From Didymodactylos carnosus (taxonomy: Eukaryota; Rotifera; Eurotatoria; Philodinida; Philodinidae), in NCBI GenBank assembly GCA_905250885.1, contig CAJNOQ010000103.1, forward strand, positions 1 through 64,000: 64,000 bases of DNA. The letters are read 5' to 3'. The position numbers and the translations under genes are program-made. The notes beneath the pieces are model-generated. The model saw only the letters and a program-made list of their open reading frames with translations. It ran no database searches and was not told the DNA's origin. Below, in pieces: positions 25,341-39,427 of this stretch (its first letter is position 1; each line of letters begins with the position of its first letter).

Positions 25341-25760
25341 CCGAATCGCAAACGCGACGCGATTCAAGCCAGGAACGCGATACGATCTGATCTGAACATG
25401 ACGCGATTTGTTTTAAATCACGACCGCGACAATCTGAACCGCGAACGCGCCACACGAGCATTTTCGCTACGCGACCGCCATTTTTCGCGGAACGCGCAAA
25501 CTTCGCGGCCGCGGCAAAAATAAAACGCGACCCATGTGCTGAAAATCGCTTCATTTTTGTAGATTAATCGCGATGGTTGAAAAAATCGACGCTCAATCGC
25601 GATTCGGGAAAAAATGGTCATTTAATCGTGATTAAGTGATAATTTTTTCGTGCATCGCGATTAATCGATGACTTTATCAACCATCGCGATTAATCGATGA
25701 CTTTATCAACCATCGCGATTAATCACGAAAATCATCAATTAATTGCGATTAATTGTTGAT
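25341..25760. repeat. CG-rich patch with 29-bp tandem repeat
   Basis: CGCGA-rich sequence, then about 2.5 tandem units of 29 bp (25653-25681, 25682-25710, partial from 25711) built on CATCGCGATTAATCGATGAC. Variants of CGATTAATCG, itself a palindrome, recur to 25760 and again at 26115-26165, so the whole 25.1-26.2 kb stretch may be one mobile or satellite-like unit. Open frames here reflect the biased composition and are not called. Confidence 0.7.
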
Positions 25761-26213
25761 TTTAAGTGATTAAATGGTTGTTGTTATTCACCGCTTTCTT
25801 TTCCAATAAAGTTTGTATATAAGAAGCACGATCTCAGCAAAAAATACACTTATATTCAGATCATCTTTTATTTTAGAATACAACGGAGTTGTCAAGAGTC
25901 GTTTCTATTGTTCCTCAGAGCTTTAAACCGAGAAGTCCACTGAACGGCTGGTATGTGGGCAATGTTTAAAGCTGACTCATCGGCAAGACTTCGACGCCAG
26001 CTGGTGCTAAGACCATTGCTGCGTGACGCACATGTCATTATACGTAATAAACAATGAAAAAACAGAAAAAAATATGTATTTCCTAAGATGGGTTCGAACC
26101 TGGTATCTAGAAAAAAATCGTCAATTAATCGCGATTAAGCGCACGATTAATCATATGATTTTTCACGATTAATTGCCGATTTTTATGCGCTTTTTAGTAC
26201 ACAGGGAACATAA

Positions 26214-26740
26214 CTAGGATAGCGGGACACACTCATCAATACACTTGTTTATATACTCATGCCACATGCATGCTAAATTATCAACGGCTTCTTCTAAGAA
26301 AAAGTCATCCGAAATGTCCTCTATACGTCTCGTAAGAAGGTTCCAATTACATTTTGAGAAGTTACGAAACGTTTTACGAATGCGTTTGGAAGGGATGAGA
26401 ACAAACGGAAACATGACGGATAGTAAGAAATTAGGAGATCTGTCAAGCGGGAGGATCATAGAGAGCTGTTGGTAAAAACCACCCTGAAGGATGGAATACA
26501 AAGTCAATCTTCGTGTTGTAAATAGTAGTTGGTAGATGAATAGAATCGCATAACTCGAAAAGTGTAGCAGTATCTAACAGAAGGCGGAGGTTAAAAGGAT
26601 TGTCCCTATGATCACTGTTAAAATCGCCAGCTAAAATTAACTGATCAATAGACTGAGAAGATGAATTTAACAAAAGATGATCTAGTTTCTCAAAGTAGTT
26701 ATAAGTTGTTGGAAAAAACTCACGTCTCGCCGTAGGACAT
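26214..26740 (-). mobile_element. LINE fragment, APE-type endonuclease domain
   Basis: The minus strand encodes QLILAGDFNSDHRDNPFNLR and then LCDSIHLPTTIYNTKIDFVF (26673-26443). GDFNSDH and the following T..IDFVF are hallmarks of the exonuclease III-like domain of non-LTR retrotransposon ORF2. The reading continues in another frame (26507-26214: SILQ...LPLDRSPNFLLSVMFPF, then a linker-like region), so there is at least one frameshift near 26470-26500. No reverse transcriptase follows. It is an internal scrap of a dead LINE. Confidence 0.75.
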
Positions 26741-27870
<1,130 letters not shown>

Positions 27871-28146
27871 AACAACAATCAAGTTCTATTTCAAAACGTT
27901 GATCAAATGAAACGAGCTGTTGGTAACTTCTTAGTTAATCAATTCCATTTTGAACCTGTCAATGATCTGGAGGATTTATATCATATACGACTCGATACTG
28001 CAGATAGTCGTTTGTTGGATACGGTACTTTTGCAATTAACAAATATGCATCCGTGGCTAATATCGAATCAAACGTATCCTGATAATGTCCAAAACTGCAT
28101 AAGACGTTATTATGATTTAGAGCCAACAAGTGAAATAACAGAATAG
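27871..28146 (+). CDS. possible terminal exon of unknown gene
   Basis: Open frame from an AG acceptor at 27869-27870 to a TAG at 28144-28146. It reads NNNQVLFQNVDQMKRAVGNF, then HFEPVNDLEDLYHIRLDTAD, then LLQLTNMHPWLISNQTYPDN and ends SEITE. An internal ATG lies at 27907. Amino acid use is balanced and unlike the surrounding AT-rich noise, so this is probably real or recently real coding sequence. I do not recognise the family and could not find the upstream exons. Confidence 0.4.
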   Translation, partial: NNNQVLFQNVDQMKRAVGNFLVNQFHFEPVNDLEDLYHIRLDTADSRLLDTVLLQLTNMHPWLISNQTYPDNVQNCIRRYYDLEPTSEITE

Positions 28147-28480
28147 AAATGCATACTGTGCTTATAAGATTCTTATGTAAGAAACTTAAAACATTCCTAT
28201 ACAAATTTATACGATTCTTATGGTCAAAAACAAAAAAAACTTTTTTTTGTTGCCTGAAGGGACGAGGGTAAAGTTTTGAACTTGGAAATTTTGAACATTT
28301 TTTATAAGGCACTATAAGATTATAAGAATCTTATAAGAAAATTATAAAACTAAAATCTTACCGAAACCTTATTCAATCCTCATATTGAGAATGATAAGAA
28401 TCTTATAATTATATTATGCATTTCACTCTGCTGGAGCATATAAGATTTTCATAAGATTTCTATAAGATTCTTATCTGATA
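28147..28480. repeat. AT-rich block of TATAAGATTCTTATA-type palindromes
   Basis: Words of the form ATAAGATTCTTATR and TATAAGAATCTTATAA recur at least six times in both orientations, many self-complementary. Nothing coding. It probably derives from a degenerate AT satellite or MITE. Confidence 0.6.
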
Positions 28481-29855
28481 ACCGTACTTTCGGTCGCCGA
28501 GGGGAAAAATACTATGATATGACAAACTGATCCCATTTCTCATAAGGAATAATTGAACTCTTCAACTTTAGTTTTGCTTCTTTCAAGTAAATTGAGTTTT
28601 GTTGTATTTGCTATTCAAATGTTTGGTTGGATGAAAGCAGATTTTATGTTTGATAATAATCGAGTTCTTCAATTTACAAAATCATACCTAAACTTTAATT
28701 TTAGGACTTCAATCAAGAACACTAAGTAAATTATACGAAAGGCGAAAAAAATGAAAACTTTGTCAGTCCGCATAAGACTTGAAATCGGCCCGCTAACATT
28801 AACCACTCCAATCGGTACAAAACTCATCAGAATCATATTCGATCACCATATTCGCCGATTTTGACCCTTCTGAGCGCTTTCAGTCGAACCTATCCGATAG
28901 AATCTACTCGAAAACAAGCAACGACTTAGCACCAACAGTATTACTGTAAAATCAAAATTTCTCCGTAACTATCCAATATTTCGCCTAATGTAATACATCA
29001 GTCGATGCGCCTTGTAAAGCTTTACAATATGTGTTAATAGGAAACTTAACGAAGTCTGGAAGCAGCAGGCTTTTTCAGATTTATCAGTCAAAATTTGAAA
29101 ATTTCATGGATATACGAAGTTTCGTGCGCTCTATCGAACGAATTTTGTCAAAATTTCAGTAAAACGCATATCTCCTCGAGAACACGTTTCTGCCTTGTGA
29201 AGCGCTGAGATTCGGGTAGAACTCAAAATTCTGAGCGTATACGGAAATTTTCAGTATATGTTTTAGGGGCTACCTTATGCTGATCTCAAAATATTCAAAA
29301 GACTGGATAAATTTTTTATACAAGCACATGACATTATAGGGTCATGCTGCGCATGGAAAAGAGAAAAGATATGTCCTTTTCGTTTTCTATATAGTATAGT
29401 TCGCAGTGGAATTAAGAAAAAAAAGTAAATTTTAATTCTCAAAGGTTTTTTATTCAAAATGAACTTATTCGTGAACTAGATGAAAATCTGAAACAAATTG
29501 TGTAAAATTCGATTAGTTTTTTTCACTTTGTTCCCAGATCTCTGAACGATAAAAATATGCGTGTGCGACATCGTTTTCATTCTTTCCGTTTTGTACAATA
29601 TTTACCAATGGAAAAGTATGCTTCGACTCGATATATTCTGGATCCTTATTTTCGACTAAAAGAAGACAACCTTGTTTTTTTACGGATGACAGAAGTGTCA
29701 ACAACAAATAACTGATTGAAATGGAAATGAAAATATAGTAAACAACATACAAACAACTTAAAAAAACTAGTAAAATAAATAAATTTAAATCAAATGTATA
29801 AACTAATGAATATCTGTTTTCACGTTTTATCAGGCAATTTTGGCTTGCTAAAGTA
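28481..29855. other. spacer upstream of the ASK gene
   Basis: No gene that I can support. A minus-strand open run at 29513-29752 (GCLLLVENKDPEYIESKHTF, then PLVNIVQNGKNENDV) looks somewhat protein-like, but has no recognised family and no splice context. The part next to 29856 should contain the ASK promoter and 5' UTR. Confidence 0.4.
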
Positions 29856-32800
29856 ATGTTTAAAAGACCACTTGAAAAGGATGCACTTGAAAATGTAAGA
29901 AAGAAGAAGCATCAGTCAGACATATCAACAGGTAACAAACTCCTGTTTCTGTATTTAGTGCTGAATTTTAATACGGAGATAAGCTGACGTTTCTTCGATG
30001 TTTTCTCTTCCCTCGATAAGAGATAGTATTTTATAGACCCGTTTTTCTAATTTAAAAGTTAAAAATATTCGTTCAATTAGACAGTGTGTGTGATTAATTT
30101 TAGTTCAAATGAAAAATCAGACGGTAGTTTATGTGCTGCAGTTATTTTTTACCTGGCTCTAATAAAAAGATAGTTTTGAAGATCTTGTTCTAGAAACTTC
30201 ATCATTCATGTCGAGTATGAAATGTGTGTGCGTGACAGAAAACGGAAAAGTAAAAACGGATGGCAATGTAAAGCCGCTATGGGATACAATATCATCATGC
30301 ATCGAGAAGTAAGTATAGTGGTTTTATCTTACACTGTATCTCATCAAAAATAAATATGTTTTTTCTAGTGATTTAAATTATCACTGTGAATTTATTGATT
30401 TTAATAAATTAGATTTTCAAGAACATGAAACATTAAATAAATTTTTAACAGCTGACATTGTGTTGATGGTATATTTCGTGTGTGTAAAATAATGAACTGG
30501 ATTTCTAAATGTACTTATCTTTTAGGATGTCACTAATACACAAAAACGACCCGTTTTTATGTATCATAAAGGCACGAGAGAAAGCATTGGCTATACAGAA
30601 GATATCGTTCTCATAGAAGCAAGTGCTGAAAATGATGCTATTCAAGATTTGAAGGTATGTTGACACAATTTATAGAATTAATATTGGTGTATCTAATGAT
30701 TATTTTCAGACAACGTGCAAAATCAAACGTCTTATTGTTTATCGTTATGACGAAGCTCAACGGATATTTTATGATACTACGGCTACATCAACATCACAAC
30801 GAATTGCGCTATTAAGAACTAATCTAAGAGCATCTCTTGAAGCAGCATCAACTATTGTCCAGTTAGTAATTGTAACTAAACTTTGATTGTTACGATCTTT
30901 AATATATTTGTTTAGAAAAAGTTCGAGTGATCGGTATATTGCTCTTATGAATGATCGTCGACATGCAATAAATGATACAACTCTTTACAAAGAAGTGAGT
31001 CAACATATCCAATCTCTATTCCATGGTCTCTTTTTTTTTTTTATCTATCACTTCAGTTTTTGTGGAATGAAATTTGCAATGACGTATTTACGAATAAAAT
31101 GCAAGAGTATGCAACGCCGGCTTTGGTATTAAATCTAATTTACGCATTTCGTGATATTCAAGTAAAAAATCAAAGAAAGTTAACTGAGTCATATTGTTCT
31201 ATTTTCTTTTCTATCGTAGGATTATGAATCGATAATTCAAGTTATTGAACGTTGTAAACAATTAGATGTGATTTGGACGAAATTAGCAGATAATCCAATG
31301 ATAGCATATCTTACTGCTTTCGCTTATAGCAGGTAGCAACAAAAGAATATAATTTACAGGAAAAATAGATGTGCATGAATATTTTGCACATACTTAGACG
31401 AAATGCACCTGGTGATAGAGATCGAGCATTGGAAATTTTAGAAAAGTCGTCTACAACTAAAAAAACTGAAAATGAGCAATCAAACGATGCAATATGTTTA
31501 TGTGGACGAATCTATAAAGATAAATTTACTGAATCAGATTGTAGAGATAAAGACAGTTTGACAAAAGCAATCGCAATGTAAGTACAAATTAAATCTCTCT
31601 TACGATAGACTGCTAAAAAGAATTATATCTAGCATTAATCTTTATTGATCCGATAGTTTAGAGATTGAATATTAATCAATTTTATTCAAATTTTTGCGTT
31701 TTACGAACTTGACATGTTTTCTGAGCTCAGATTTGGCTACCATTGCTGAATAACTCCTTTGCTTCTTCGTAGAATTTGTTGTATGTTTTTTTATTGATTT
31801 AGGTATAGGAAAGGTTTCGCAGCGGATCCTAATATCTAGTGAGTAAGAAAATTTATTGTTTACATGCGTACTTCATATGTACGTTTTTTTAAGTGCTGGA
31901 ATCAACTTGTTAACCCTTTTATGTATTGCTGGAGAAGATCCAAAAACCAGTAATGAAGCTTATAAGATAAGTATGTATTCCGATATTACTTTTATTTTAT
32001 GAAAAGAGTGACTTTTTTTCTCATTTCATTTAAAAGTTATGAAATTGAACGCATTATTGGGTAAAAAAGGAGCTCTAAGAGATTTAGCTGACTACTGGGA
32101 CGTTGCCACTTATTTTGAATTACACGTTGTTCAACAAGAATGGGTTAAAGCAAATCAAGCAGCATTACATATGTATTTATTAAATCCACCTGTCTGGTAT
32201 ATGAAATCAACATTTTTTAATCTAAAACTATTACACGATGCGATAATAATAAGAGATGACCGATCAAAAAATACGAAAGAATCAAACGGAAAGATACAAT
32301 CTTCTACGAATTCCAAGAATAAAACTATGGCCAGTGAAGAAGCATTTAGTTTTTGGATTGAATTTTTTGATGATGCAGTTCAATCTGGTCAATCATCAGC
32401 AAACTATTTACCCGCTAGTATGCCAGTAAGTCTGTAATACCATTACAGATACAATTTAAGCAGATTTTAGATTTGATTGCTTTAATTTTAAATTTACATA
32501 ACTTTTAACAAAAAAAAAAGATTGTAGGTTTAATGTTAAATTCTTAGATTTTTGGACAAAACGAAGAACAATCAAAATGATGTGAAGAAAGTGAGATCAA
32601 AAACCAGATAAGACAGTTATCTTGGCACATCTGAGCATATCGATGAGAATGACGTCAAATTCTCGATGCTGATTTCGGGCTCTTTCTCATTATTTTCGCA
32701 CCTCTTCGACAGTTGGTCGATTTATCTGAAAATCTAGAACTTCAAAATCGAACTTACACTCTTTTTAATTTCTAAAATCCATTAGACTAATCAAATTTAA

Positions 32801-35800
32801 AATCTACTTGAATTTTATTTGTGAGCGTAATTCAAAATTAATTATCAACTGTTCTCGTTCTTAGATTCTCATTTGTGACAATTATGAGAAAAAAAGTGGC
32901 GTATTACAGACACACGTCTATCTCGAAGCCTATTTACAATTGAACTTTCATACAGATCCTGAGACACTGGTTATTCGTGTTCTTAATAAATCTGATAATC
33001 CACCGGCAACACCAGACATACCGGAAGCTAGAAGTGGTGTTAAAACAATTGAAATGCAATCTATACGTTCAGTAATGTATGTTAACTTGTATCTATTAGA
33101 AATAATCATATTTAGAAATTGTGATAATTTTTGTTTAGAAATGTAAAACGTGATGCACGTTCAGTGTTTCTTCATGCATACGAGAATGTGGAAACATTTT
33201 CTTCACTCGAATTACAAATATATTTTTCATCAGCTGAACGACGTACAGCGTAAGTGTAAATGCTTTTGTATATTTATAATTATTAATTAGAAAGAAAATT
33301 TGTAGATTTAATGAAAAAATTGGAAAAACTAAATCAGAAACAGATGATGTTGAAACAAATCAGGACTTGAATGTAAGCTGGTGAGAGAAAATGGATAAAT
33401 ATTTAGCGCATTTTGTTTTTGTAATTTGTTTTCATTGGTAGTTACAATTTGAAAAAGATCAGTATGGAAATAGAATATCTTTGGGACAAGGGACATATGG
33501 TAAGTTTAAATGATCATGTTGAATATCATTTCTTTAGTGTTTACCATTCACTAGGACGTGTATTCAAAGCAGAAGATACGGACTCGCTAATGAAATATGC
33601 AGTCAAGGAAATATCGATGAGATATCCAGGGTAATTATTTTTATTCTGTTTTATTCTAATTATATCAGCTGTTTTTTTCTATTATTAGCTATGCTGATGT
33701 ATTACAAAATGAAATCAAAATTCTATCATCTTTAAAACATCGTCATATTGTGTCGTATTATGGAACTAATATCGATCGTACAAAAAAGCCACCTTGTTTT
33801 CAAATCATTATGGAATATGTTGATGGTGGTAGTTTAACAAAATTGATTTCCAAATTTGGCCATTTTCCTGAAAAAACAATTCGAAATTATACACGTCAAA
33901 TTTTAGAGGGTTTAATGTATTTACATGAAAATCGAATATTACATAGAGATATTAAGGGAGCAAATATATTGGTTAATTCAAGAGGGTAAGCTTAGCTTTC
34001 TCATTATAATTATAGAATAGTTAACTGCTGTCTTTAGAGAATTAAAAATTGCTGACTTTGGAACTTCAAAACGTTTGGCTGGTCTACATCTGGCGAATGA
34101 AGATAGTGTTGGTAAATATTAGAAATTAACTCATGGCAGTAGTTATAATTAGAAATTGTAGGAAATAAGAATATTAGACGATAGTTTTTTTTAATGTTTA
34201 GGAACTTTGAATTATATGGCACCGGATGTAGTACGTGTGGCTCCAAAAGGCTATGGACCTGAAGTAAGTAGAAAAGAAAGAAAATTCATTATACTAAATG
34301 AACAAACATTTTAATTATTTAGGTCGATATTTGGTGTAAGTTAGTCGTTTATTAAATTATTATGTAATTGATTTTAAGTAGTTTATATATCCTTATGACC
34401 AAAATTTTATTATTCTATCTATACGCACATATCTTCTCTCATTCATACACATTTTGTATATTTTAGCCGTCGGTTGTACCGTTATCGAAATGGCAACAGG
34501 AAAAATTCCGTTTCATAAAGTTGCTAGTAGTTGTGTTTTAATGATAAAATTGGGCACGGAGAAACAACCTCCAGAAATTCCAGAAGAATTATCTGATGAA
34601 GCAAAAGAGTTTTTACATAAGTAATAGAAAATGGAAATAATTTATTTTCCCTATTATTTATAATCTCTATTATTTTCAGATGTTTTGAGCAAGACCCAGA
34701 TAAACGCTCAAGTGCCAAAGAATTATTGAATCATTCATTTGTAAGGTACGTTAAATCTTCATTGTACTTAAGTTCGTCATTTTCTATGGATTTTATTCTT
34801 TTAGACAAAAAAGTTTATCAGGACGATCGGTTGGAGGAGGTAAGATTTCATATAGTTTATCACATGAAAGAAAGGATTAATGGATTTTATATTATAGAAA
34901 AAAAGAATATAATTGAATCAAATCATTCGACAAGTGATAGGTATCTAATAAATTAATATTATTTCATCTATTGCTAGCTTGTGTATGGGGGTACGATTAA
35001 TAATTTGCTTTTTTCATAAAGCATCTCACATTTTTAAATATAAATGCTAAACTTTATTATTCTTATAGATCACCGACGAGTCCAAAGTCTCTGTTCTCTT
35101 CGTCTAGGTACTTTTATTATTATATTTTCTGTCTTGTTCTAACACCTTGTAGCAAGTAGGAATAATGCCTAAACCTTTGTGAATCGAATAGAATTAGTCA
35201 ATTATTAGGCGACTTGACCAGCAAACTCTACTACCGAAATGGAATTCTGTAACGATATTTTTGCATTTTGTTTTTCTTATAATTTTTGAATGGCGATGCG
35301 CCCAGAGCTCTAGAACGTCTCAAATCAAAGACAAAGTGTACTAAAAGATTTTAAGATATTCCCACAGACTATAAATACTTTCATGCAAAAACTATGATGA
35401 AAATACAAACACTTTTGTCCTTAATCTGAGACATTCCAGATCTCTATCTGGTCGTATCACCGTTTCGAAAATTATAACAGAAACACAATGAGAGAAAAAT
35501 CGTTACGGAATTTCACTCTGTCAGCAGAGTTAGCTGGCCAAGCCGTAGGATGTTTGATTTTCTTCATTTTATAACATGAAGAGAATAACTTTCAACGAAC
35601 ATAGTTATACCTCCTTTTTTTTCCACTCAAATGCAAGATATGCAAAGATTTTCAAAAGAACAAGCATCCGAGTCAGATACGCTAAACAATGTCCACAAAA
35701 CGATTAATCCAAAACAAATATTGTTTAAGAAAGATTATTTCAAGTGATTTCAATGACTCTGTTCAAGTATATACCAGGTGTGCCAAAATGTTTGCGACAT

Positions 35801-38800
35801 TTTTTATCTTGCATATATCTCAGTACAGAAAAATAATAAAATCTCTTAAATTTTTTTAAAAAGATGCGCAATTCAATTCTCAACAAATTTCTATTTACCT
35901 TAATTTAAAATAATAGAACTGAACGTTTCTATAGGTCACATAATATGATTATATAAATTGTGCCTACTTTCCACACATATTTATTCCTAATTTATTTTTC
36001 CCAATACAACCGAATATTTATTTTCTAAAACATAAGTCACTGCTAGATAACTCTTGAAAGTCTCTATCGATTGTGCATAAATACGACGTTATATAAGACT
36101 CATTCTTTCGGTTAGACGGTACTTTCTACAAAGCCATATTTTGAGTATGGCGACGTTTTCTCTCTTGGTTATGTACTCCTTTTCAAAAAAGTATCTTAGA
36201 AATGTCACATACGACGAAACCGAGTTCATTTTTACAATATTTTGTGGAAAATGGATTTCTCTTTCCACTTGGAGCTCATATAACATGCGATAAAACGATT
36301 CAATTGGAAGAAGAACTTGAACACTGTCAAAAAGGATATTTTTGCTGTAGCAGCTCAGACAGGCTATTATTATTAGATACAAATAGATTGTGATCAAACG
36401 CTTATAAATAATTCTGAAAGAGCCTTTGATATTCAATCGAATTACAAATAATTAGTTATTTAGGTGCCTGTTTATAATTTGAAACAAATCAGAAAAAACA
36501 TAGTAAAAATGTGTGGGAAGTAGGCACAATTCATACAATTACACTATGTGACCTATAAAAACGTTCAGTTCTATTATTTTAAATTAAGGTAAATAGAAAT
36601 TCGTGAAGAATTGAATTGCGCATCTTTTTAAAAAAAATTTAGGAGATTTTTATTATTTTTCTGTACTGAGATATATGCAAAATAAAAAATGTCACAAACA
36701 TTTTGAAACACCCGGCACATAACTTTTTAAACTGGAACTCTTTTTCAACGAAATTCTTATAATTAATATTAACATAAATTGAATTGAAAGAATTTCAAAA
36801 TATCGATATCACTGAGAATTGAATATCGACAGTTTGGCATTTAGAAGGCTCATGTTTGTTCATTTTTATGAAAAAGTAATAGCAGAAATTCTAAATTTCT
36901 TATGGATATTATGCTAAAAAGATAGGTAGCTTCGTCTATCATCGTCTATCGACTATGAACAAAGTTTATTCAGAATCATCTTTATAATAGTGGAGCTGAA
37001 GAGTTACTGGCTACACTTTTTTCTTACATGTATAAACTTGTAAAGTTTATATTCAGTCGTTGATTTGCTATTGCTCAAAGTTCTAACATGCGAATGCTTA
37101 ATGATTTATTTCAGTATTATTATTATTATTATTATTATATACTTTTTGTGAGAAACATATTTTAGAATTTCAACATTTATACTTTAATTTATGATTTTTG
37201 GTTATACAGTTATACTTTTCTATGATTTATTTTTTATTTTCTATTTTTAGTTTCGCTCCCAGTACATATGACTCACATCATCCAGACTATTATCATTCAA
37301 TTAGTGACAGCAACGATATACTTTTAGCAAGGTGAAGATCCATACAAATACGAACGTATTAAAGAAATAACAAGTTTTGATATCTTTTTTTTTACAGTCC
37401 TGAGAAAAGTGTAGCAATAGCCAAATCGGTTGAAGAACAACGAAGAAAAAAATTAATCGAATATTTAGAAAGCCAAAGGGATACGGTAAGTTTTCTTTAT
37501 TTCACACTTTTTACTAGTTATAATGCATAGTAGTTTATGTTATTAATTTAGTTACTTGATCAATGGATGTCGCTTATTGAAGAAAAAAGCGATCCAGAAA
37601 GGATGAATATGGTATGTATATCCACAATAATAAGAAATAGAAACCGTTATTCTATTCTTTACGGTTTTAGGACACACTTTATATTTTATTACCGGCAATA
37701 ATTGAATATCTGGATACATTAAATGAAAAACCACTACAACTAGCAATAGAACAGATTTCTAAGACGACAGTGATGGATAGTGATCGACGAGCAGATTTAG
37801 AGAGAGGATGTTATTGTTTTATTAAAGCGGTATGTTTTTACATCACATTTTATTCTTTTTACACTTTATATTCAATTTTTTTCTCATCAATTTTAGGCCA
37901 ATTCTATTTTATTAAATAAAAATATAGTTCCACATGTTATGTTTGCCCTTGACAATCTTATTCGACGGGCAGTTGAAGTTATTGTTGGCTATATTAGACC
38001 GGGTACTTTTTAAATATAAAGTTGTCCTGTACTAAGATAAGTAAAAGAGTATATTTTTTATTTTTTTATTTAAGATTTTTCGCCTGCTCTCACGCCTTTA
38101 CCACCAGATACAGCGTCATTGCGTACATTATCATTTTCACAGTACGAAACGAATGATGATTTAGAAAGATTAGAATATTCATACTTGAAAGAAGTTGAAA
38201 CTAGTAAAAAGTAAGCATTTTCTTACTTAGTAGACAAGAAAAGTAAAGGATTATTGAAATTTCTTTCTAGACATTTAAAAGAATTAATTAGTCTTGAATG
38301 TGAAAATAATGTTAAACTGGATGAACTATTGAAAACTCAAGGTCAAAGGTAAATAAATGATTTCAAAAAACAAAAAGAAATTATTTATCAATGTTATTTT
38401 ATCATTTTAGACCGAGTGAGCATACTGTTTTCCGGCAAGTATTTGACATTATAGTCTATTTATTAAGGTCAGCAGCATGAAAAAATTTTTCATGTATATA
38501 CATATATATATATATATATATCTATGTGTGTGTGTTAGTTTTTATATATTAGCATTATTTTGCTCGGTGCTGGATCTGTATTATTAGGATATAAATACTA
38601 ATATTTAGTGCATAGCACAATATAATTTCTTCTTCTTCTTCTTCTTCTTCTTCTTCATACAACTTGAGATAAAGATATAATTTAATACTTCCTACTCATT
38701 GTTTTATCAGTTGATAAACCTTTCATTCTTAGCATTTTAATTTAAACAATTTTTCTTTTCTAATCAGCACTTTTGAGAATAAAATATTTTATTAATCTTG

Positions 38801-39427
38801 GCTCCCGCACTATCAAGGAATGATTTGTCGATCTTTTTTCGCTAAATTTCTTCAGATACTTTAAACTAATTTTATCTGTAAATATTTAATATTTTTATTT
38901 AAATTTTTTTTTGATTTTTAAAAATTTTATTTGTTTGATTTAATTCTTTTTCCTAATCTATATTTAGTAAATCTGTTGGTTTATTTTTACCACATGGTTC
39001 TCAACAATCTATAAAAGACGTATGTATTGAATCGAATTGTTATTGATTTTCTTTTTTTCAATTTTGTTTTTCTTTTTTAGTCTGAATATATTGATAAAAA
39101 TTCCATGTTTAATTTGGATGATGATACAAATAATTCAACGTCTTCGTTGAACAATGACGAAAAAATACAAATAGAGTATATACAAAGATAATACATGTTT
39201 GTTTCAATGAATTATTATATTTTATTTTAGACGTGTTCGTACTTTGTGTGTACTACAACATGAACATGACGAATTATTGGACAGAATGATTAATAATCGT
39301 AAACGATTAGCAGAATGTCTCGATAAAAAGACGTACGTATGTTTTTCATCTACTGGTTCATTCAATATTTTTCTCGTTTAGTTTTAAGATATCTGTCGAA
39401 CAAAGTTCAGTAGAGGAAGATACTTAA
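29856..39427 (+). CDS. ASK-family MAP kinase kinase kinase (MAP3K5/6/15)
   Basis: About 38 exons, roughly 1,300 aa (human ASK1 is 1,374). It activates MKK3/6 and MKK4/7 upstream of p38/JNK in oxidative and ER stress. Segments in order: N-terminal thioredoxin-binding-like region with ADIVLMDVTNTQKRPVFMYH and GTRESIGYTEDIVL (30369-30654); central TPR-like regulatory region with LVLNLIYAFRDIQDYESIIQ, CLCGRIYKDKFTESDC, NALLGKKGAL and LNPPVWYMKS (31057-32425); PH-like part (32875-33372); kinase domain 33442-34745; C-terminal coiled-coil/SAM-like region with DQWMSLIEEK (37251-39427), ending VEEDT. Kinase motifs: LGQGTYGRVFKAED, YAVKEIS (catalytic Lys), LHRDIKGANI, ADFGTSK, GTLNYMAPDVV. The APE Glu is Asp. 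Start chosen: MFKRPLEKD at 29856, in frame through the splice 29931/30194. Exon 34323-34335 is only 13 nt. The 2.1-kb intron 35108-37250 holds a TIR element. Confidence 0.95.
35774..36715. mobile_element. mariner-like non-autonomous element, about 205-bp TIRs
   Basis: Left arm 35774-35978 and right arm 36509-36715 are reverse complements with about 10% mismatch. The ends read CCAGGTGTGCCAAAATGTTT on the left and CCGGGTGTTTCAAAATGTTT on the reverse-complemented right, the CCRGGTGTNNCAAAATG start typical of mariner/IS630-type TIRs. The left flank is TA (the preferred target); the right flank reads CA, so one copy may have mutated. About 530 bp separates the arms. It carries open frames of 63 and 115 codons on opposite strands (MSHTTKPSSFLQYFVENGFL on the plus strand) with no transposase motif that I recognise. 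It lies inside the ASK intron 35108-37250. Confidence 0.8.
37113..37138. repeat. (ATT)n microsatellite
   Basis: Tandem ATT triplets in the same ASK intron, directly visible. Confidence 0.9.
38620..38656. repeat. (TTC)n microsatellite
   Basis: About 12 TTC triplets in the ASK intron between exons 34 and 35, preceded at about 38505 by a TA run. Directly visible. Confidence 0.9.

Noticed and set aside
25279-25621. Arg/Ser-rich open frames on the minus strand
   Set aside because: Produced by the CGCG/TCGCGA composition of the repeat patch, not a protein-coding signal.
26085-26110. GGGTTCGAACC resembling a tRNA B box
   Set aside because: No A box at the right distance on either strand and no foldable acceptor or anticodon stems, so neither a tRNA nor a clear tRNA-derived SINE.
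29856-39427. Idea that ASK, PPM1 and the other genes form a stress-signalling cluster
   Set aside because: Eukaryotic neighbours here are on different strands, separated by repeats, and otherwise unrelated (Golgi tether, OST subunit, anion transporter); no evidence of co-regulation.
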